Virus record (IMG/VR): IMGVR_UViG_3300044446_000014
Span: 1-44,871 of that record
Length of the DNA stretch: 44,871 nucleotides
Origin: a virus
Reading direction: 5' to 3' (one strand)
Position numbers and translations under genes: made by a program. Shown piece by piece: positions 31,688 to 39,292 of the stretch. The stretch's first letter is position 1; each line of letters opens with the position of its first letter. A model generated the notes under the pieces. That model was not told where the DNA came from, searched no databases, and was given only the letters and a program-made list of their open reading frames with translations.

Positions 31688-31951
31688 TCAAACCGGCGGC
31701 AGCTGGCCAGCTCGACGGGCTGCTGGGTTTCTCTGGCTGGGTGTCCGCTGGTCTCGCGGCATGGCCTCGAAATACACGTCGAGCTCTTTCACATCCCACA
31801 CGCGCACGTCATCGATGATGCGCGGCTGCGGCATGCGACCGCTGTCCATCAGTGCAGTGAACTTGTGAGGTGACACGCGCACGTAGACGGCGGCCTCGAT
31901 CAAGGTGAGGCCGCGTCGAGGTTGTGCAACGTCCACCGTCGTGCGCCTCAT
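31688..31951 (-). CDS. AlpA/excisionase-like helix-turn-helix protein
   Basis: 87 residues. LTLIEAAVYVRVSPHKFTALMDSGRMPQPRIIDDVRVWDVKELDVYFEAMP (about 16-64) has the winged-helix layout of AlpA/MerR-type phage regulators and excisionases. The start overlaps the upstream stop (ATGA). It lies just upstream of the twin TATACAA operators and the integrase operon, so it could be the recombination directionality factor. Confidence 0.78.
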   Translation of the reverse strand: MRRTTVDVAQPRRGLTLIEAAVYVRVSPHKFTALMDSGRMPQPRIIDDVRVWDVKELDVYFEAMPRDQRTPSQRNPAARRAGQLPPV

Positions 31952-32157
31952 GTCGGCGCGTCGGGATGGTGCAGGGCATCGATCAGCATCGAGCGTGCCC
32001 GCTCGGCCTGCACGTCGGTCATCACATAGCTCGGCTGGTTGCCACAGCGCACCACCAGCACGAAATCGAATTCGGGGCCCGCCTCTTGCGCCACGATGGC
32101 CACCATCTGCCGCACCAGCTGGTGGCGTGCGCTGGCCGACAGGGGAGCCGCCATCAT
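31948..32157 (-). CDS. Small hypothetical protein
   Basis: 69 residues, MMAAPLSASARHQLVRQMVA. FDFVLVVRCGNQPSYVMTDVQAERARSMLIDAL suggests an alpha/beta fold. ATGA overlaps with both neighbours. Confidence 0.68.
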   Translation of the reverse strand: MMAAPLSASARHQLVRQMVAIVAQEAGPEFDFVLVVRCGNQPSYVMTDVQAERARSMLIDALHHPDAPT

Positions 32158-32327
32158 CGCCTGCTCCTGCGGTAGCGCCCCAGCTTGGCAATGCGCCGCG
32201 CCGCACGCTGGGCAGGAGCCCGCGAGCGGAACGGGCCCTCGACCATGACAGGGCCAGCGGCACCATCGTAGAAGGCCACGATGAACTGGCGGGGGATTTT
32301 TCGTTCATTGCACAGCACGCGGAACAT
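32154..32327 (-). CDS. Small basic hypothetical protein
   Basis: 57 residues, MFRVLCNERKIPRQFIVAFY, ending in an Arg-rich tail (RRIAKLGRYRRSRR). AGGAGGAGC precedes the start. Overlaps the next gene start by four bases. Family unknown. Confidence 0.68.
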   Translation of the reverse strand: MFRVLCNERKIPRQFIVAFYDGAAGPVMVEGPFRSRAPAQRAARRIAKLGRYRRSRR

Positions 32328-32342
32328 GTCGGCTCCTCCTGT

Positions 32343-32519
32343 TCATTCAAACCAGTCGCGCGTCATTTTGTCGAAGCGGTCCTCGAGCTGGCGCGACAGG
32401 TCGAGGGCCTTGCGCTTCTCGGTGGTGCCGTGCATGGCGCGAAAAAACCTGCGCTGCGTGTCAAGCATCTGCCGCGCCAGCTGCACTGCGACTTTCAATT
32501 CCTGCGGGCTCGGCTCCAT
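32343..32519 (-). CDS. Small helical hypothetical protein
   Basis: 58 residues, MEPSPQELKVAVQLARQMLD; mostly charged helix. ACAGGAGC precedes the ATG. Overlaps the end of the 32712 gene by 59 bases in another frame. Confidence 0.6.
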   Translation of the reverse strand: MEPSPQELKVAVQLARQMLDTQRRFFRAMHGTTEKRKALDLSRQLEDRFDKMTRDWFE

Positions 32520-32712
32520 CGTGCTGCTCCTGTCCTGTCACCCGTTGCCATCGCCAGCCCTTCGCCCTGCAGTAGCGCGCGACATGGGCACCGTGCCAGC
32601 CGACCATAAAGGCGATGATCGGCGCGGCCCTGATCACCTTGCCCTCAGCTGCCACTAGCCCAGCCACAAAATTCGGGCCGGTGACGCTGATCAGATGTTC
32701 ACGTCGTGCCAT
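32461..32712 (-). CDS. Conserved phage small protein (TGPNFVAGLV type)
   Basis: 83 residues. VTGPNFVAGLVAAEGKVIRAAPIIAFMVGWHGAHVARYCRAKGWRW reproduces a short protein repeatedly seen in early regions of alphaproteobacterial phages, function unknown. The ATG at 32712 is preceded by GAGG; an adjacent ATG at 32715 is possible. The last 20 residues overlap the next gene in another frame and may be dispensable. Confidence 0.72.
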   Translation of the reverse strand: MARREHLISVTGPNFVAGLVAAEGKVIRAAPIIAFMVGWHGAHVARYCRAKGWRWQRVTGQEQHDGAEPAGIESRSAAGAADA

Positions 32713-33724
32713 CATCCTCAGGTGGCTTCGGCTTGTTCAAATCGGCTGACCGCCTCAGTGCCTCGGCAGTGGTAGAAGTCGGCGGCACAGCCGCCCCGGG
32801 GGAGAGTGGGGCATCTGGCTGCGCCGCCGTCCCGCCATGTTCACTGGTCTGCACGCCAGCTGCGGCGGAAGTATCAGCATCGCTGCGGCGCGGCTCGGGC
32901 GGTGCCTCCACAGGCCAGCTCTCGCTGGCGAGTGCCATGCCGTCGACCACAGCTTTGATTTCGGTAATGACGCGAGCGATGTCGGCGGCCAACCACTCAG
33001 CCAAGGGCTTGCCGAGTTGGCGCTCGACGCGCGGGAGGGCCACCTCGATCTCAGCCAGCCGCTTCGCCACGCGCTCGCGATAGTGGTTCACGTTCTTGCC
33101 GATGCGGGCCACGAGGTTCTGTCGAGCCACGTCTGTCATGTAGACCACGAAGGGCAGCTCAAGGTGCGCCACGATGGCGTTGCGGATCGCCTTCGACTGG
33201 CCAATCTGGAAACTCATGTCGAGGCGGCGTGCATCATCCTCGCCGCCGATCTTGGCCACCCCCTTATGCTGCTGGAAAAGGCGCGCAGTCTGCACACCCG
33301 CCTCGAAGTCCGAAAATACTGCTTTGAAAATCCATGCCGGGCCGATGTCCACAGAGGCGATATCGGTGCGGCTGTTGCCGTAGCACCTCTGGATCGCATA
33401 GGCGGCTTTCACGGTCGGCCCCTCGACGGTGTCCGTCTTGCCTGTCCGGCGATTGCGCACCGGCCAGCGATAGAGCAGCACCTCGTCGCCTGCGAACGCT
33501 GCCACGCTGGCCAGCTTCTGCAAAATTTTCGCCTCGTCGCGCGGCACCTCCACGCGAACCGCCGTCACGATGTCCCTGATGAGCAGCTCGGCACCGCCAC
33601 CCAAATCCCGGCCGCGCGGCTGCGGTGGTATCAGCTCGCCCTTGCTCGCGGGCGATTGAAACATCTCGTTCAGCTCCTCCTGCGTCATCGCAGGCGGGTC
33701 GAGATAGTCAGGTTCGGGTGCCAT
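32699..33724 (-). CDS. Conserved phage early protein, possibly recombination-associated
   Basis: 341 residues. Core blocks VEVPRDEAKILQKLASVAAFAGDEVLLYRW, VEGPTVKAAYAIQRCYGN, FKAVFSDFEAGVQTARLFQQHKG and DMSFQIGQSKAIRNAIVAHL are those of a widespread phage family usually found beside recombination genes. I do not know an experimentally proved function. The C-terminal ~100 residues are Pro/Ala/Ser-rich and disordered. It starts 60 bases downstream of a GGCNN satellite array. Confidence 0.75.
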   Translation of the reverse strand: MAPEPDYLDPPAMTQEELNEMFQSPASKGELIPPQPRGRDLGGGAELLIRDIVTAVRVEVPRDEAKILQKLASVAAFAGDEVLLYRWPVRNRRTGKTDTVEGPTVKAAYAIQRCYGNSRTDIASVDIGPAWIFKAVFSDFEAGVQTARLFQQHKGVAKIGGEDDARRLDMSFQIGQSKAIRNAIVAHLELPFVVYMTDVARQNLVARIGKNVNHYRERVAKRLAEIEVALPRVERQLGKPLAEWLAADIARVITEIKAVVDGMALASESWPVEAPPEPRRSDADTSAAAGVQTSEHGGTAAQPDAPLSPGAAVPPTSTTAEALRRSADLNKPKPPEDDGTT

Positions 33725-33745
33725 GGTTCGATTGATCCTTTCCTA

Positions 33746-33805
33746 CGTGCCGTGCCTTGCCTTGGCTTGCCACGCCGGTCGAAACTCGGCCTAGCCTAGC
33801 CAAGC
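33746..33805 (-). repeat. GGCNN pentanucleotide satellite 1
   Basis: Plus-strand reading GTGCC GTGCC TTGCC, then TTGCC ACGCC and CGGCC TAGCC TAGCC: GCC every five bases. On the transcribed (minus) strand this is GGCNN repeats. It fills the gap between the genes at 33724 and 33810. Confidence 0.75.
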
Positions 33806-33809
33806 GGTC

Positions 33810-34586
33810 TCATGTGGGTGTCTCGTCGTTGTAGAATTCGCAGCCGGGCGGCGGCGTGCCTGTGCCCTTCACCGACTTGGCGTGGTCGCTGGCCACCTTA
33901 GCGATGGCCTTTAGCGCCGCCTCGCGGATGGCTGGGTGCTTGGCATAGTGCTTGAGCGCCAGCTGCGGATCCGTGACGCGGGCTTTCCAGTTCGAGCGCA
34001 GCGACATCGCGCGCTTGGCGTAGTCGCCTTTCACCTGTGGCCTATCGGGCACAGCGTTGGCCTGCTTAACGCTGGCATTGGCCGAGCGCATGGCCTGATC
34101 CGCCTGCTGCTGTTGCTCCACCGTGGCCCCTGTCTGATCGGCCTCACGCCGCAGCCGCTCGGCGTGGGCAATGGCATCGGCGGCGGCCTTGGCCTTGGCT
34201 GCCCTCTCATCGGCCAGCCGGTGGCGCTCGCGCTGCAGCCAGTCCGACATCTTGCTCAGCATCGCCCGGAGGCCGATGTCGACGCGCTCGACATGAGGAG
34301 TAAAGCGGGCGCGGATCAGAAATATCGCGGCCTCGTAGGGCTTACGGTCAGCCTTGGCGGTGGTGTCGAGATCGAGCGCTGTCACCCGCAGCTGATCAAT
34401 CAGGAGCTGAGCCGCAGCAGCCTGCTCGCTGTCGGCAATCTGCGGCCGCTCAGCCAGCCAGCGATTAACGGTGGCCGTCAGCTGGTCACTGCGGGCCAGT
34501 GCCGCGATGGCCTCGGGAGAGGCCTCGGCGGGCGGCATGTTGTGGCCGATGGGAGGCAGGCCCAGTTCATCGAAGCCGTCTGTCAT
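33810..34586 (-). CDS. Coiled-coil early phage protein
   Basis: 258 residues, start MTDGFDELGLPPIGHNMPPA behind GCAGGAGAGGAAACC. A long charged coiled coil (about 60-170; WLQRERHRLADERAAKAKAAADAIAHAERLRREAD) and a conserved C-terminal module (YAKRAMSLRSNWKARVTDPQLALKHYAKHP, ending PPPGCEFYND). This architecture belongs to a common phage family encoded near recombination genes. It is compatible with a Gam-like or nuclease-accessory role, not demonstrated. Confidence 0.78.
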   Translation of the reverse strand: MTDGFDELGLPPIGHNMPPAEASPEAIAALARSDQLTATVNRWLAERPQIADSEQAAAAQLLIDQLRVTALDLDTTAKADRKPYEAAIFLIRARFTPHVERVDIGLRAMLSKMSDWLQRERHRLADERAAKAKAAADAIAHAERLRREADQTGATVEQQQQADQAMRSANASVKQANAVPDRPQVKGDYAKRAMSLRSNWKARVTDPQLALKHYAKHPAIREAALKAIAKVASDHAKSVKGTGTPPPGCEFYNDETPT

Positions 34587-34750
34587 GGTTTCCTCTCCTG
34601 CAGCCACCGCCGCAGCTTGTCGCGCTCGGCAGGATCATCGATGTCGCGCAGCCATGTGCACTCGATGCAGAGGTCGTCATCGTTGGCGGCTGCGACGTAG
34701 CAATAGACGCGCGTGCCACAGTCCCGGCAGGTGAATTGCCGCGGCCTCAT
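34583..34750 (-). CDS. Small zinc-ribbon protein
   Basis: 55 residues. CRDCG (8-12) and LCIEC (27-31) form a likely four-cysteine zinc site. ATGA overlaps with both neighbours. Confidence 0.72.
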   Translation of the reverse strand: MRPRQFTCRDCGTRVYCYVAAANDDDLCIECTWLRDIDDPAERDKLRRWLQERKP

Positions 34751-34980
34751 CGCTGCGGCTCTTTCCAGAATGGCTCGATCTCGGCCTGCCACTGGTCGAG
34801 CTGCTTGTGTGCACGCTCGACCGGCAATGCGGCGACGCACATGCCGAGGTTGAGACCGGCAGCGAATGCGCCCTTGAGCTGGGCGAAGGCGGTCACATCG
34901 AGGCCGCCCACGTCGGGCACGTACAATGTGCAATACCTCGCGAAGGCCTCCGACATGCTGAGCAGTCCACCGTCAGCCAT
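34747..34980 (-). CDS. Small hypothetical protein
   Basis: 77 residues, MADGGLLSMSEAFARYCTLY. Contains AQLKGAFAAGLNLGMCVAALPVERAHKQLDQWQ; seen as a short family in phage early regions, function unknown. Overlaps neighbours by four and eight bases. Confidence 0.68.
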   Translation of the reverse strand: MADGGLLSMSEAFARYCTLYVPDVGGLDVTAFAQLKGAFAAGLNLGMCVAALPVERAHKQLDQWQAEIEPFWKEPQR

Positions 34981-35197
34981 TCTTGCCTCCGATCTTTTTC
35001 AATTCCTTCCAACCTGCCTCGGTCAGCGACACGCGGTCGTGGTCAGGGATGCGGCCAGACTTCACGCGGCGCACCAGCCCGGCAGCAGCCAGCCGGTCGA
35101 AGGATGGACCGGCACATGCGCCGTATTCGCAGTCATCCTCTTTGCCGAGCCAGCGCAGCAGGTGCACGTCAGTCGGTTTCCATGGCGGCTTCGTCAT
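34973..35197 (-). CDS. Small winged-helix-like protein
   Basis: 74 residues. DVHLLRWLGKEDDCEYG then FDRLAAAGLVRRVKSGRIPDHDRVSLTEAGWKELKKIG reads as a helix-turn-helix with a wing. The ATG at 35197 (AGGAG upstream) is preferred over a start at 35260 that lies inside the repeat array. First gene after the ~1 kb array. Confidence 0.72.
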   Translation of the reverse strand: MTKPPWKPTDVHLLRWLGKEDDCEYGACAGPSFDRLAAAGLVRRVKSGRIPDHDRVSLTEAGWKELKKIGGKNG

Positions 35198-35209
35198 CCT
35201 GCTGCGCTC

Positions 35210-36236
35210 CTCGTTGCCTGCCGTGCCGCTTCCTGCGGCACCGAGCCTAGTCGTGCACACCTGCCCCTGCCGAGCCGGGCCTGCCTTGCCTGTGCCTTGC
35301 CGAGCTGAGCCTAGTCCTGTCGTTCGCGACCAAACCCCGCCGAGCCAAGGCCTTCCCCGCCTGCCTTGCCTTGCATCGCCAACCCAAGGCCAGCGACGCC
35401 TCTGCTTGCCTGCCCAGTCAAACCACGCCTCGCCATTGCTCCACTTGCCAGTGCGGGCAGTGACGTGCCTGCCTTGTCGCGCCAGTCCGAGCCCTTCCGG
35501 GCGCTAGTACGCCCCGTCGTATCTCACCCGGCCGCGCCGTCGTCATGCCGCGCCTCGCCTGCCGTGCTCCGTCCCGCCGATGTCCGGCTGTGCCGCACCT
35601 CGCCAGTCCGTGCCAGCCACCGCCGTGCCCTTCCATGCCTGCCGTGCCCTTGGCAGGCCAATGCAGGTCGCGCCGAACCGAATTGGGCTCTGCCATGTCA
35701 TGCCCAGCCGTGCCTGCCTTGCCTTGCCAGTGGCCGCCAAGCCAAGCGATGCAGAGCACCGCCTTGCCCAGCCCGTCGTGCCTGCCTCGCCGTGCCTCGC
35801 CGTGCCCAGCCCGGACTGCCCGACCCATGCCCTCGCCCTCCGCGCCTGACCGCGCCAGAACTTGGCCCGCCCTGCCGTGCCTGCCGTGCCTTGCCTTTGC
35901 TGGCCATGTCTCAGCTCGCCAACGCTGGCAACGCCCGGCCTTGTCAGTCCGTGCCTGCCTGCCGCTGCTTGCCGCGCCTCCCCGACCAAGCCCATGCCGT
36001 GCCCTTCCGCGATCCACCACGCACGCCTGCCTTGCCTTCGTCATGTCAGGCCAGTCGTTCCCCCGCCTGATCAAGGCTGCCCATGCCTGCCGTGTCATGC
36101 GCCGCCCGGCCTTGCCAAACCCGGCGAGACCAGACCTCGCACTGCCATGGCTGGCCTGCCGTGCCCTACCAACGCCGTGCGCTGGCCCCGCGCTGGCCGG
36201 TGATGCCGGGCCGAGCATTGCCCTGCCTGCCATTGC
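35210..36236 (-). repeat. ~1 kb degenerate GGCNN pentanucleotide array
   Basis: Almost the whole stretch reads NNGCC on the plus strand (for example ctGCC gtGCC ttGCC), that is GGCNN on the transcribed strand, with a period of five bases. At full occupancy it holds about 200 units, with frequent single-base slips. No credible gene is present: frames open on both strands exist only because the unit rarely forms a stop, and they translate to Pro/Ala/Leu/Cys or Gly/Arg/Ala/His low-complexity sequence. It starts right at the stop of the 36237 gene and ends about 15 bases before the start of the 35197 gene. Confidence 0.88.
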
Positions 36237-36767
36237 CTATGCCCTCGCTTCCGGCCGAGGAGGCCGACGACGCGGCGGCTTGCGCGTCGCTCGGTCCTTG
36301 GCTGCTGCTCGCCGCTCGGCCTTCGACTTGAGGGCCAGCACATCATCGAGCAGTTCTTCGAGCTTGGCGGTGAGGCCGAGCACTGCAGCAACATCGTGCG
36401 CACGCTTGAGCGCGGCGGCGACACGATCCAGCTCATCGAGCAACACGCGCTCGGCAATCTCCCGGTCGCGAGCTGCACGGGTCAGGGCCACGTATCGCTT
36501 CGACCGCGAAGGTCGGTCAGGATCGACCACGTAGTAGGGCGCGACGATGCGCTCACTCTCGATGGTCACCTCTAGCCGAACGAAGCGGATCAAGGTGCGC
36601 GCGGTGTCGAGCCAGTGTTCCTGTGCCGCCGCCGACACGTCCCATTCAAACTCGTGATGAATGGGGCTTTTTGGATCGCGTGCCGCCTCGACCACGGCAG
36701 TGGGCTCGATGTGGCCATCGCGCGTGCCCAACGACCGAATGTAGCTGGCCTTTTCTTTCGAGATCAT
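36237..36767 (-). CDS. Conserved phage early protein
   Basis: 176 residues. IEPTAVVEAARDPKSPIHHEFEWDVSAAAQEHWLDTARTLIRFVRLEVTIE (about 20-70), YYVVDPDRPSRSKRYVAL and ERVLLDELDRVAAALKRAHDVAAVLGL are typical of a small-protein family common in siphovirus recombination/early modules. The C-terminus is very basic (RRAAAKDRATRKPPRRRPPR), suggesting nucleic acid contact. Function unknown. ATGA-coupled to the upstream gene. Confidence 0.75.
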   Translation of the reverse strand: MISKEKASYIRSLGTRDGHIEPTAVVEAARDPKSPIHHEFEWDVSAAAQEHWLDTARTLIRFVRLEVTIESERIVAPYYVVDPDRPSRSKRYVALTRAARDREIAERVLLDELDRVAAALKRAHDVAAVLGLTAKLEELLDDVLALKSKAERRAAAKDRATRKPPRRRPPRPEARA

Positions 36768-37633
36768 GTGCGGGCCTCAGGGGCATGGCCGTTGCGCTTG
36801 CTGACTGTGCCAGCTGCTCGGCGGCGGCGACCGCGCGGCTCGTCAGCAACCAGCCCTTGCGGTGTCCGGTCATGCTCGCGGCGCACGATCTCTCCGTGAT
36901 ACCAGCTCAGCATTTCCTCGGTGTCGGCATCGACTGCCTCAGGCTTGGCCATCGCCGCCTCCTGCACCTTGCGATGCCCGCTGCGCGCGATCTCATGCCA
37001 TTCCTTGTCATCCTTGCTGACCAGCTTCCACGAGCCGTTGTTGAATGTGCCCTTCTCGGTGCGCCCGTCACCGATGCCGACGATGTCGCCCGCCGCGTCG
37101 AGCAGATTGATCACGTCCTGCTCGCGGATTTTGTTGCTGATCATCTGCACGGTGATCTTGCAACACCACCGGGGGAATTTGGCGCGCGTGCGGATGTCAG
37201 GCACTTTGCTGAACCCGGCCAGTCGCACCACGTCCATGTAGAGAAACGGCTTGCCGAACAGGTGCACCGTCTCGTCGAGAATTTTGATCAGCCTGCCGAC
37301 CTCGGCCTTGGTCGCGCCTTCCATGTCAATGGCGGCCTGCGCCATGGCCTTCTTGATGGCGTTGCTCGGAATGTGGATCAGCGTCGGCGCGCTGTGGTCT
37401 CGGCAGCGATAAACGCTGTCGCGGTATTCGTCGGGCGGATTGTGCTTGAGAGTGGCAGCGCGCGCCGCCTTGTTCATCGCGCGCCTCGGCATCAGCAACT
37501 CCTCCTTGGCCTTCTTCGGCATGCGGTTCATCACCAGCGGCGAGGTGCCGAGGATGTAGAACGTGGTCGAGCGCCGTTCGAGGCGTTGGATCGATACGTA
37601 GGTTTCCTCTTTCGTCAGTTTCTTGGCAGCCAT
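36764..37633 (-). CDS. Conserved phage protein, family with GIGDGR C-terminal motif
   Basis: 289 residues. YILGTSPLVMNRMPKKAKEEL near the N-terminus, PSNAIKKAMAQAAIDM in the middle, and KITVQMISNKIREQDVINLLDAAGDIVGIGDGRTEKG near 190-230 match a widespread phage early family of unknown role. The C-terminal ~55 residues are basic. GGAGACTAAC precedes the ATG at 37633; an ATG four codons earlier has no site. Probably the partner of the 36237 gene. Confidence 0.74.
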   Translation of the reverse strand: MAAKKLTKEETYVSIQRLERRSTTFYILGTSPLVMNRMPKKAKEELLMPRRAMNKAARAATLKHNPPDEYRDSVYRCRDHSAPTLIHIPSNAIKKAMAQAAIDMEGATKAEVGRLIKILDETVHLFGKPFLYMDVVRLAGFSKVPDIRTRAKFPRWCCKITVQMISNKIREQDVINLLDAAGDIVGIGDGRTEKGTFNNGSWKLVSKDDKEWHEIARSGHRKVQEAAMAKPEAVDADTEEMLSWYHGEIVRREHDRTPQGLVADEPRGRRRRAAGTVSKRNGHAPEART

Positions 37634-37665
37634 GTTAGTCTCCATTGTTGCTTAGGTTGAACGCG

Positions 37666-37768
37666 AACGCTTACGCTGAACGCTACTGAGTTGCCTGCCG
37701 TGCCTCGTACTTCCTCGTTAAGCCATGCCGGGTCTGCGCTCCGTAGAGCCCAGCCAAGCCCGGCCACG
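37666..37768 (-). repeat. Upstream region with GAACGC repeats and GGCNN satellite 2
   Basis: 37670-37695 contains GAACGC, GAACGC, TTACGC and GAACGC in tight succession. From 37691 on, TTGCC TGCCG and later GAGCC CAGCC AAGCC CGGCC resume the five-base GCC rhythm. It lies upstream of the start at 37633 and downstream of the gene ending at 37769. Confidence 0.6.
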
Positions 37769-38206
37769 TCACCATCCCGGCTGCAATTTCCTGATGTCGA
37801 TTGCTCGACTAGGTTGTGCAGCGGGATGGGTCTCATCGTGCGCAAGCGCCCATTCGCGACGCCGCGCCAAAAATGCAAACTCGGCCGACGTGATGTGATT
37901 GCCGCAGGCGTAGGGCCACACCTCGAACGGATCGAGCAGCTCGCGCACGCCGGTGTCGTTGCCCTCGGCATCCTTGATTGGCCGCGTCGTCTTGCCATCG
38001 ACCTCGACACACCAGCGCGGAGAGCGATCCAGCTCCTCACCATCATCGAGGCGCGGCTGGCCGAACCAAAATCTCACGCCGACATGGATGCCGTTGCGGA
38101 TCAGGCGCACGCGATAGGTGCCCGCCACGATCTCATCGACCTGCTTGGCATCATCAGGCCACCGCGATGGGCGCACCGTGCCAGTGCGCAGGCGCTTGTC
38201 CGTCAT
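37769..38206 (-). CDS. Hypothetical early protein
   Basis: 145 residues, MTDKRLRTGTVRPSRWPDDA. VAGTYRVRLIRNGIHVGVRFWFGQP, then WCVEVDGKTTRPIKDAEGN, and GNHITSAEFAFLARRREWALAH near the end; this resembles a recurrent phage protein of unknown function. Ribosome site weak, but the start overlaps the upstream stop by four bases. Confidence 0.72.
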   Translation of the reverse strand: MTDKRLRTGTVRPSRWPDDAKQVDEIVAGTYRVRLIRNGIHVGVRFWFGQPRLDDGEELDRSPRWCVEVDGKTTRPIKDAEGNDTGVRELLDPFEVWPYACGNHITSAEFAFLARRREWALAHDETHPAAQPSRAIDIRKLQPGW

Positions 38207-38403
38207 GGCTTGCGCCGCTGCAGTTCGATTGTGATGGATTCGTTCCAACCTGCCGCAAGCTCCTCAGGGCGGCGGGAATAGCCGAGGCGGCCACACATCG
38301 GGCAGCGGTAAGAGCTGAGCAGCGAGTGCGGGCCACGACGCCACAGCACAGGCCGCTGCTTGGTGCCGCACACGCAGGGCAGCAGGGCAGCGCACCGGCT
38401 CAT
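38203..38403 (-). CDS. Lar-like zinc-ribbon protein
   Basis: 66 residues. LPCVCGTKQRPVLW, then YRCPMCGRLGYSRRPEELAAGWNESI: two CxCG/CxxCG knuckles followed by the A..WN motif typical of the Lar restriction-alleviation-like family. Lar-type proteins modulate host type I restriction in lambdoid phages; most family members are untested. GAGGAG lies eight bases before the ATG; a GTG one codon earlier is also possible. Confidence 0.72.
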   Translation of the reverse strand: MSRCAALLPCVCGTKQRPVLWRRGPHSLLSSYRCPMCGRLGYSRRPEELAAGWNESITIELQRRKP

Positions 38404-38669
38404 CACTCGCGCTCCTCAGTGAACGGGGCGAAGGCCTCGCGCATCTGGGCGCGTGCCTGCTGCTTGGTCATGCGAGCGGCCCGCCGCTGATCAGGCGACA
38501 GGCCGACCATGCGGTCCGGCTTGACCAGCGCCACCTTGACGGTGAAGCCGAGTGCGTCGGACAGGATGGATGAGACCTCGCGCAGGAATGCCAGCTTGCG
38601 CTGCTTGATGTCGACCAGCGTGCGTTGCGCGACAATCTGGCTGGCGCTGCGGCGGCGACGGCGCTTCAT
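38403..38669 (-). CDS. Small basic hypothetical protein
   Basis: 88 residues, MKRRRRRSASQIVAQRTLVD. Basic N-terminus, then helices (LAFLREVSSILSDALGFTVKVALVKPD). Overlaps both neighbours. Family unknown. Confidence 0.68.
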   Translation of the reverse strand: MKRRRRRSASQIVAQRTLVDIKQRKLAFLREVSSILSDALGFTVKVALVKPDRMVGLSPDQRRAARMTKQQARAQMREAFAPFTEERE

Positions 38670-38791
38670 GGCTTGAGGCCCATCATGTCGGCAGCGACCA
38701 CGATGGCGGCACAGATGGTAAACCAGAAACCGAGGGCCAGAATGGAGTGGAAGCGGCGGCGTTGACGGCGCTTGGCGGCGGGTGCGGTCAT
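38666..38791 (-). CDS. 41-residue membrane microprotein, first gene of the leftward operon
   Basis: MTAPAAKRRQRRRFHSILAL followed by a single membrane helix (LGFWFTICAAIVVAAD). GAGGACACGCAG precedes the ATG, and this ribosome site lies inside the operator at 38796-38816. First gene after the left operator. Confidence 0.7.
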   Translation of the reverse strand: MTAPAAKRRQRRRFHSILALGFWFTICAAIVVAADMMGLKP

Positions 38792-38795
38792 CTGC

Positions 38796-38816
38796 GTGTC
38801 CTCAGTGAGTGGACAC
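38796..38816. promoter_or_regulatory. Left operator candidate GTGTCC-9-GGACAC
   Basis: 21-base element with perfect six-base outer arms, related to the element at 39422-39442. It covers the ribosome site of the first leftward gene, so binding there would block the leftward early operon, like an OL site. Confidence 0.65.
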
Positions 38817-38829
38817 ACGATACGACGCG

Positions 38830-38853
38830 CTTCGCGTTCACCGCAACGCGAAG
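38830..38853. promoter_or_regulatory. Perfect inverted repeat CTTCGCGTT-6-AACGCGAAG
   Basis: Nine-base arms with a CACCGC spacer, between the repressor gene and the left operator. No T-run follows on the minus strand, so it is more likely an operator, or a terminator of unusual type, than a classic terminator. Confidence 0.6.
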
Positions 38854-38914
38854 TTAATTCCTCCCATGGTGTTAATGTTTGCTCGCAGTGGCCATACGTT
38901 GATCAGTGCGCGAC

Positions 38915-39292
38915 TTATCCCCTGCGCGATGACCACACACGATGCTGACCATCGATCACAGCGCGCACGCCTTCGAGCCTCAGCTTGTCCTCGATCATCC
39001 TGATGCGCCCTTTGACGTTGGGCTCAAGGTGCTCGTCGAAGCCGATCAGAATGTAATTCGCATCGACTTCGCAGATCATCGCGATGTGACAAGCGACCTC
39101 CCAATTGAGCAGCCGCTGGCCCTTCTCGTACTGGCTCCATCGGCCCCGCGTCATCCTCAGCTCGCGGGCCATGTCGGCGCGCGTCTTGCCGGATGCCTCG
39201 CGCGCAATGCGCAGTCTGATCGGCGCGTGCTTGGCCAACCTCTCCACCCGCTTGCGGGTGATCTCAGCGAACGTCTTTTTCTTTTTTGCCAT
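38915..39292 (-). CDS. XRE-family repressor (CI candidate)
   Basis: 125 residues. A Lys-rich start is followed by the HTH, IRLRIAREASGKTRADMARELRMTRGRWSQYEKGQRLLNWEVA (about 25-67), then HIAMICEVDANYILIG. There is no LexA-like self-cleavage domain. It is transcribed divergently from the Cro/YdaS-like gene, and its gene is bracketed by the two GTGTCC operators, so it is the best candidate for the lysogeny repressor. Confidence 0.82.
   Translation of the reverse strand: MAKKKKTFAEITRKRVERLAKHAPIRLRIAREASGKTRADMARELRMTRGRWSQYEKGQRLLNWEVACHIAMICEVDANYILIGFDEHLEPNVKGRIRMIEDKLRLEGVRAVIDGQHRVWSSRRG

Noticed and set aside
35366-36534. Long open frames across the pentanucleotide array on both strands (for example plus 35545-36534, minus 35418-36233)
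   Set aside because: Translations are Pro/Ala/Leu/Cys or Gly/Arg/Ala/His low complexity, open in several frames at once because GGCNN rarely makes a stop; no ribosome sites or domains.
36764-37633. CRISPR Cas7/RAMP-like identity suggested by the PLVMNRM N-terminus
   Set aside because: Similarity is too weak by eye and there are no other Cas-like genes; kept as an unassigned phage family.
38830-38853. Rho-independent terminator for the repressor gene
   Set aside because: The perfect 9-bp stem has no T-run on the minus strand; listed as an inverted repeat only.
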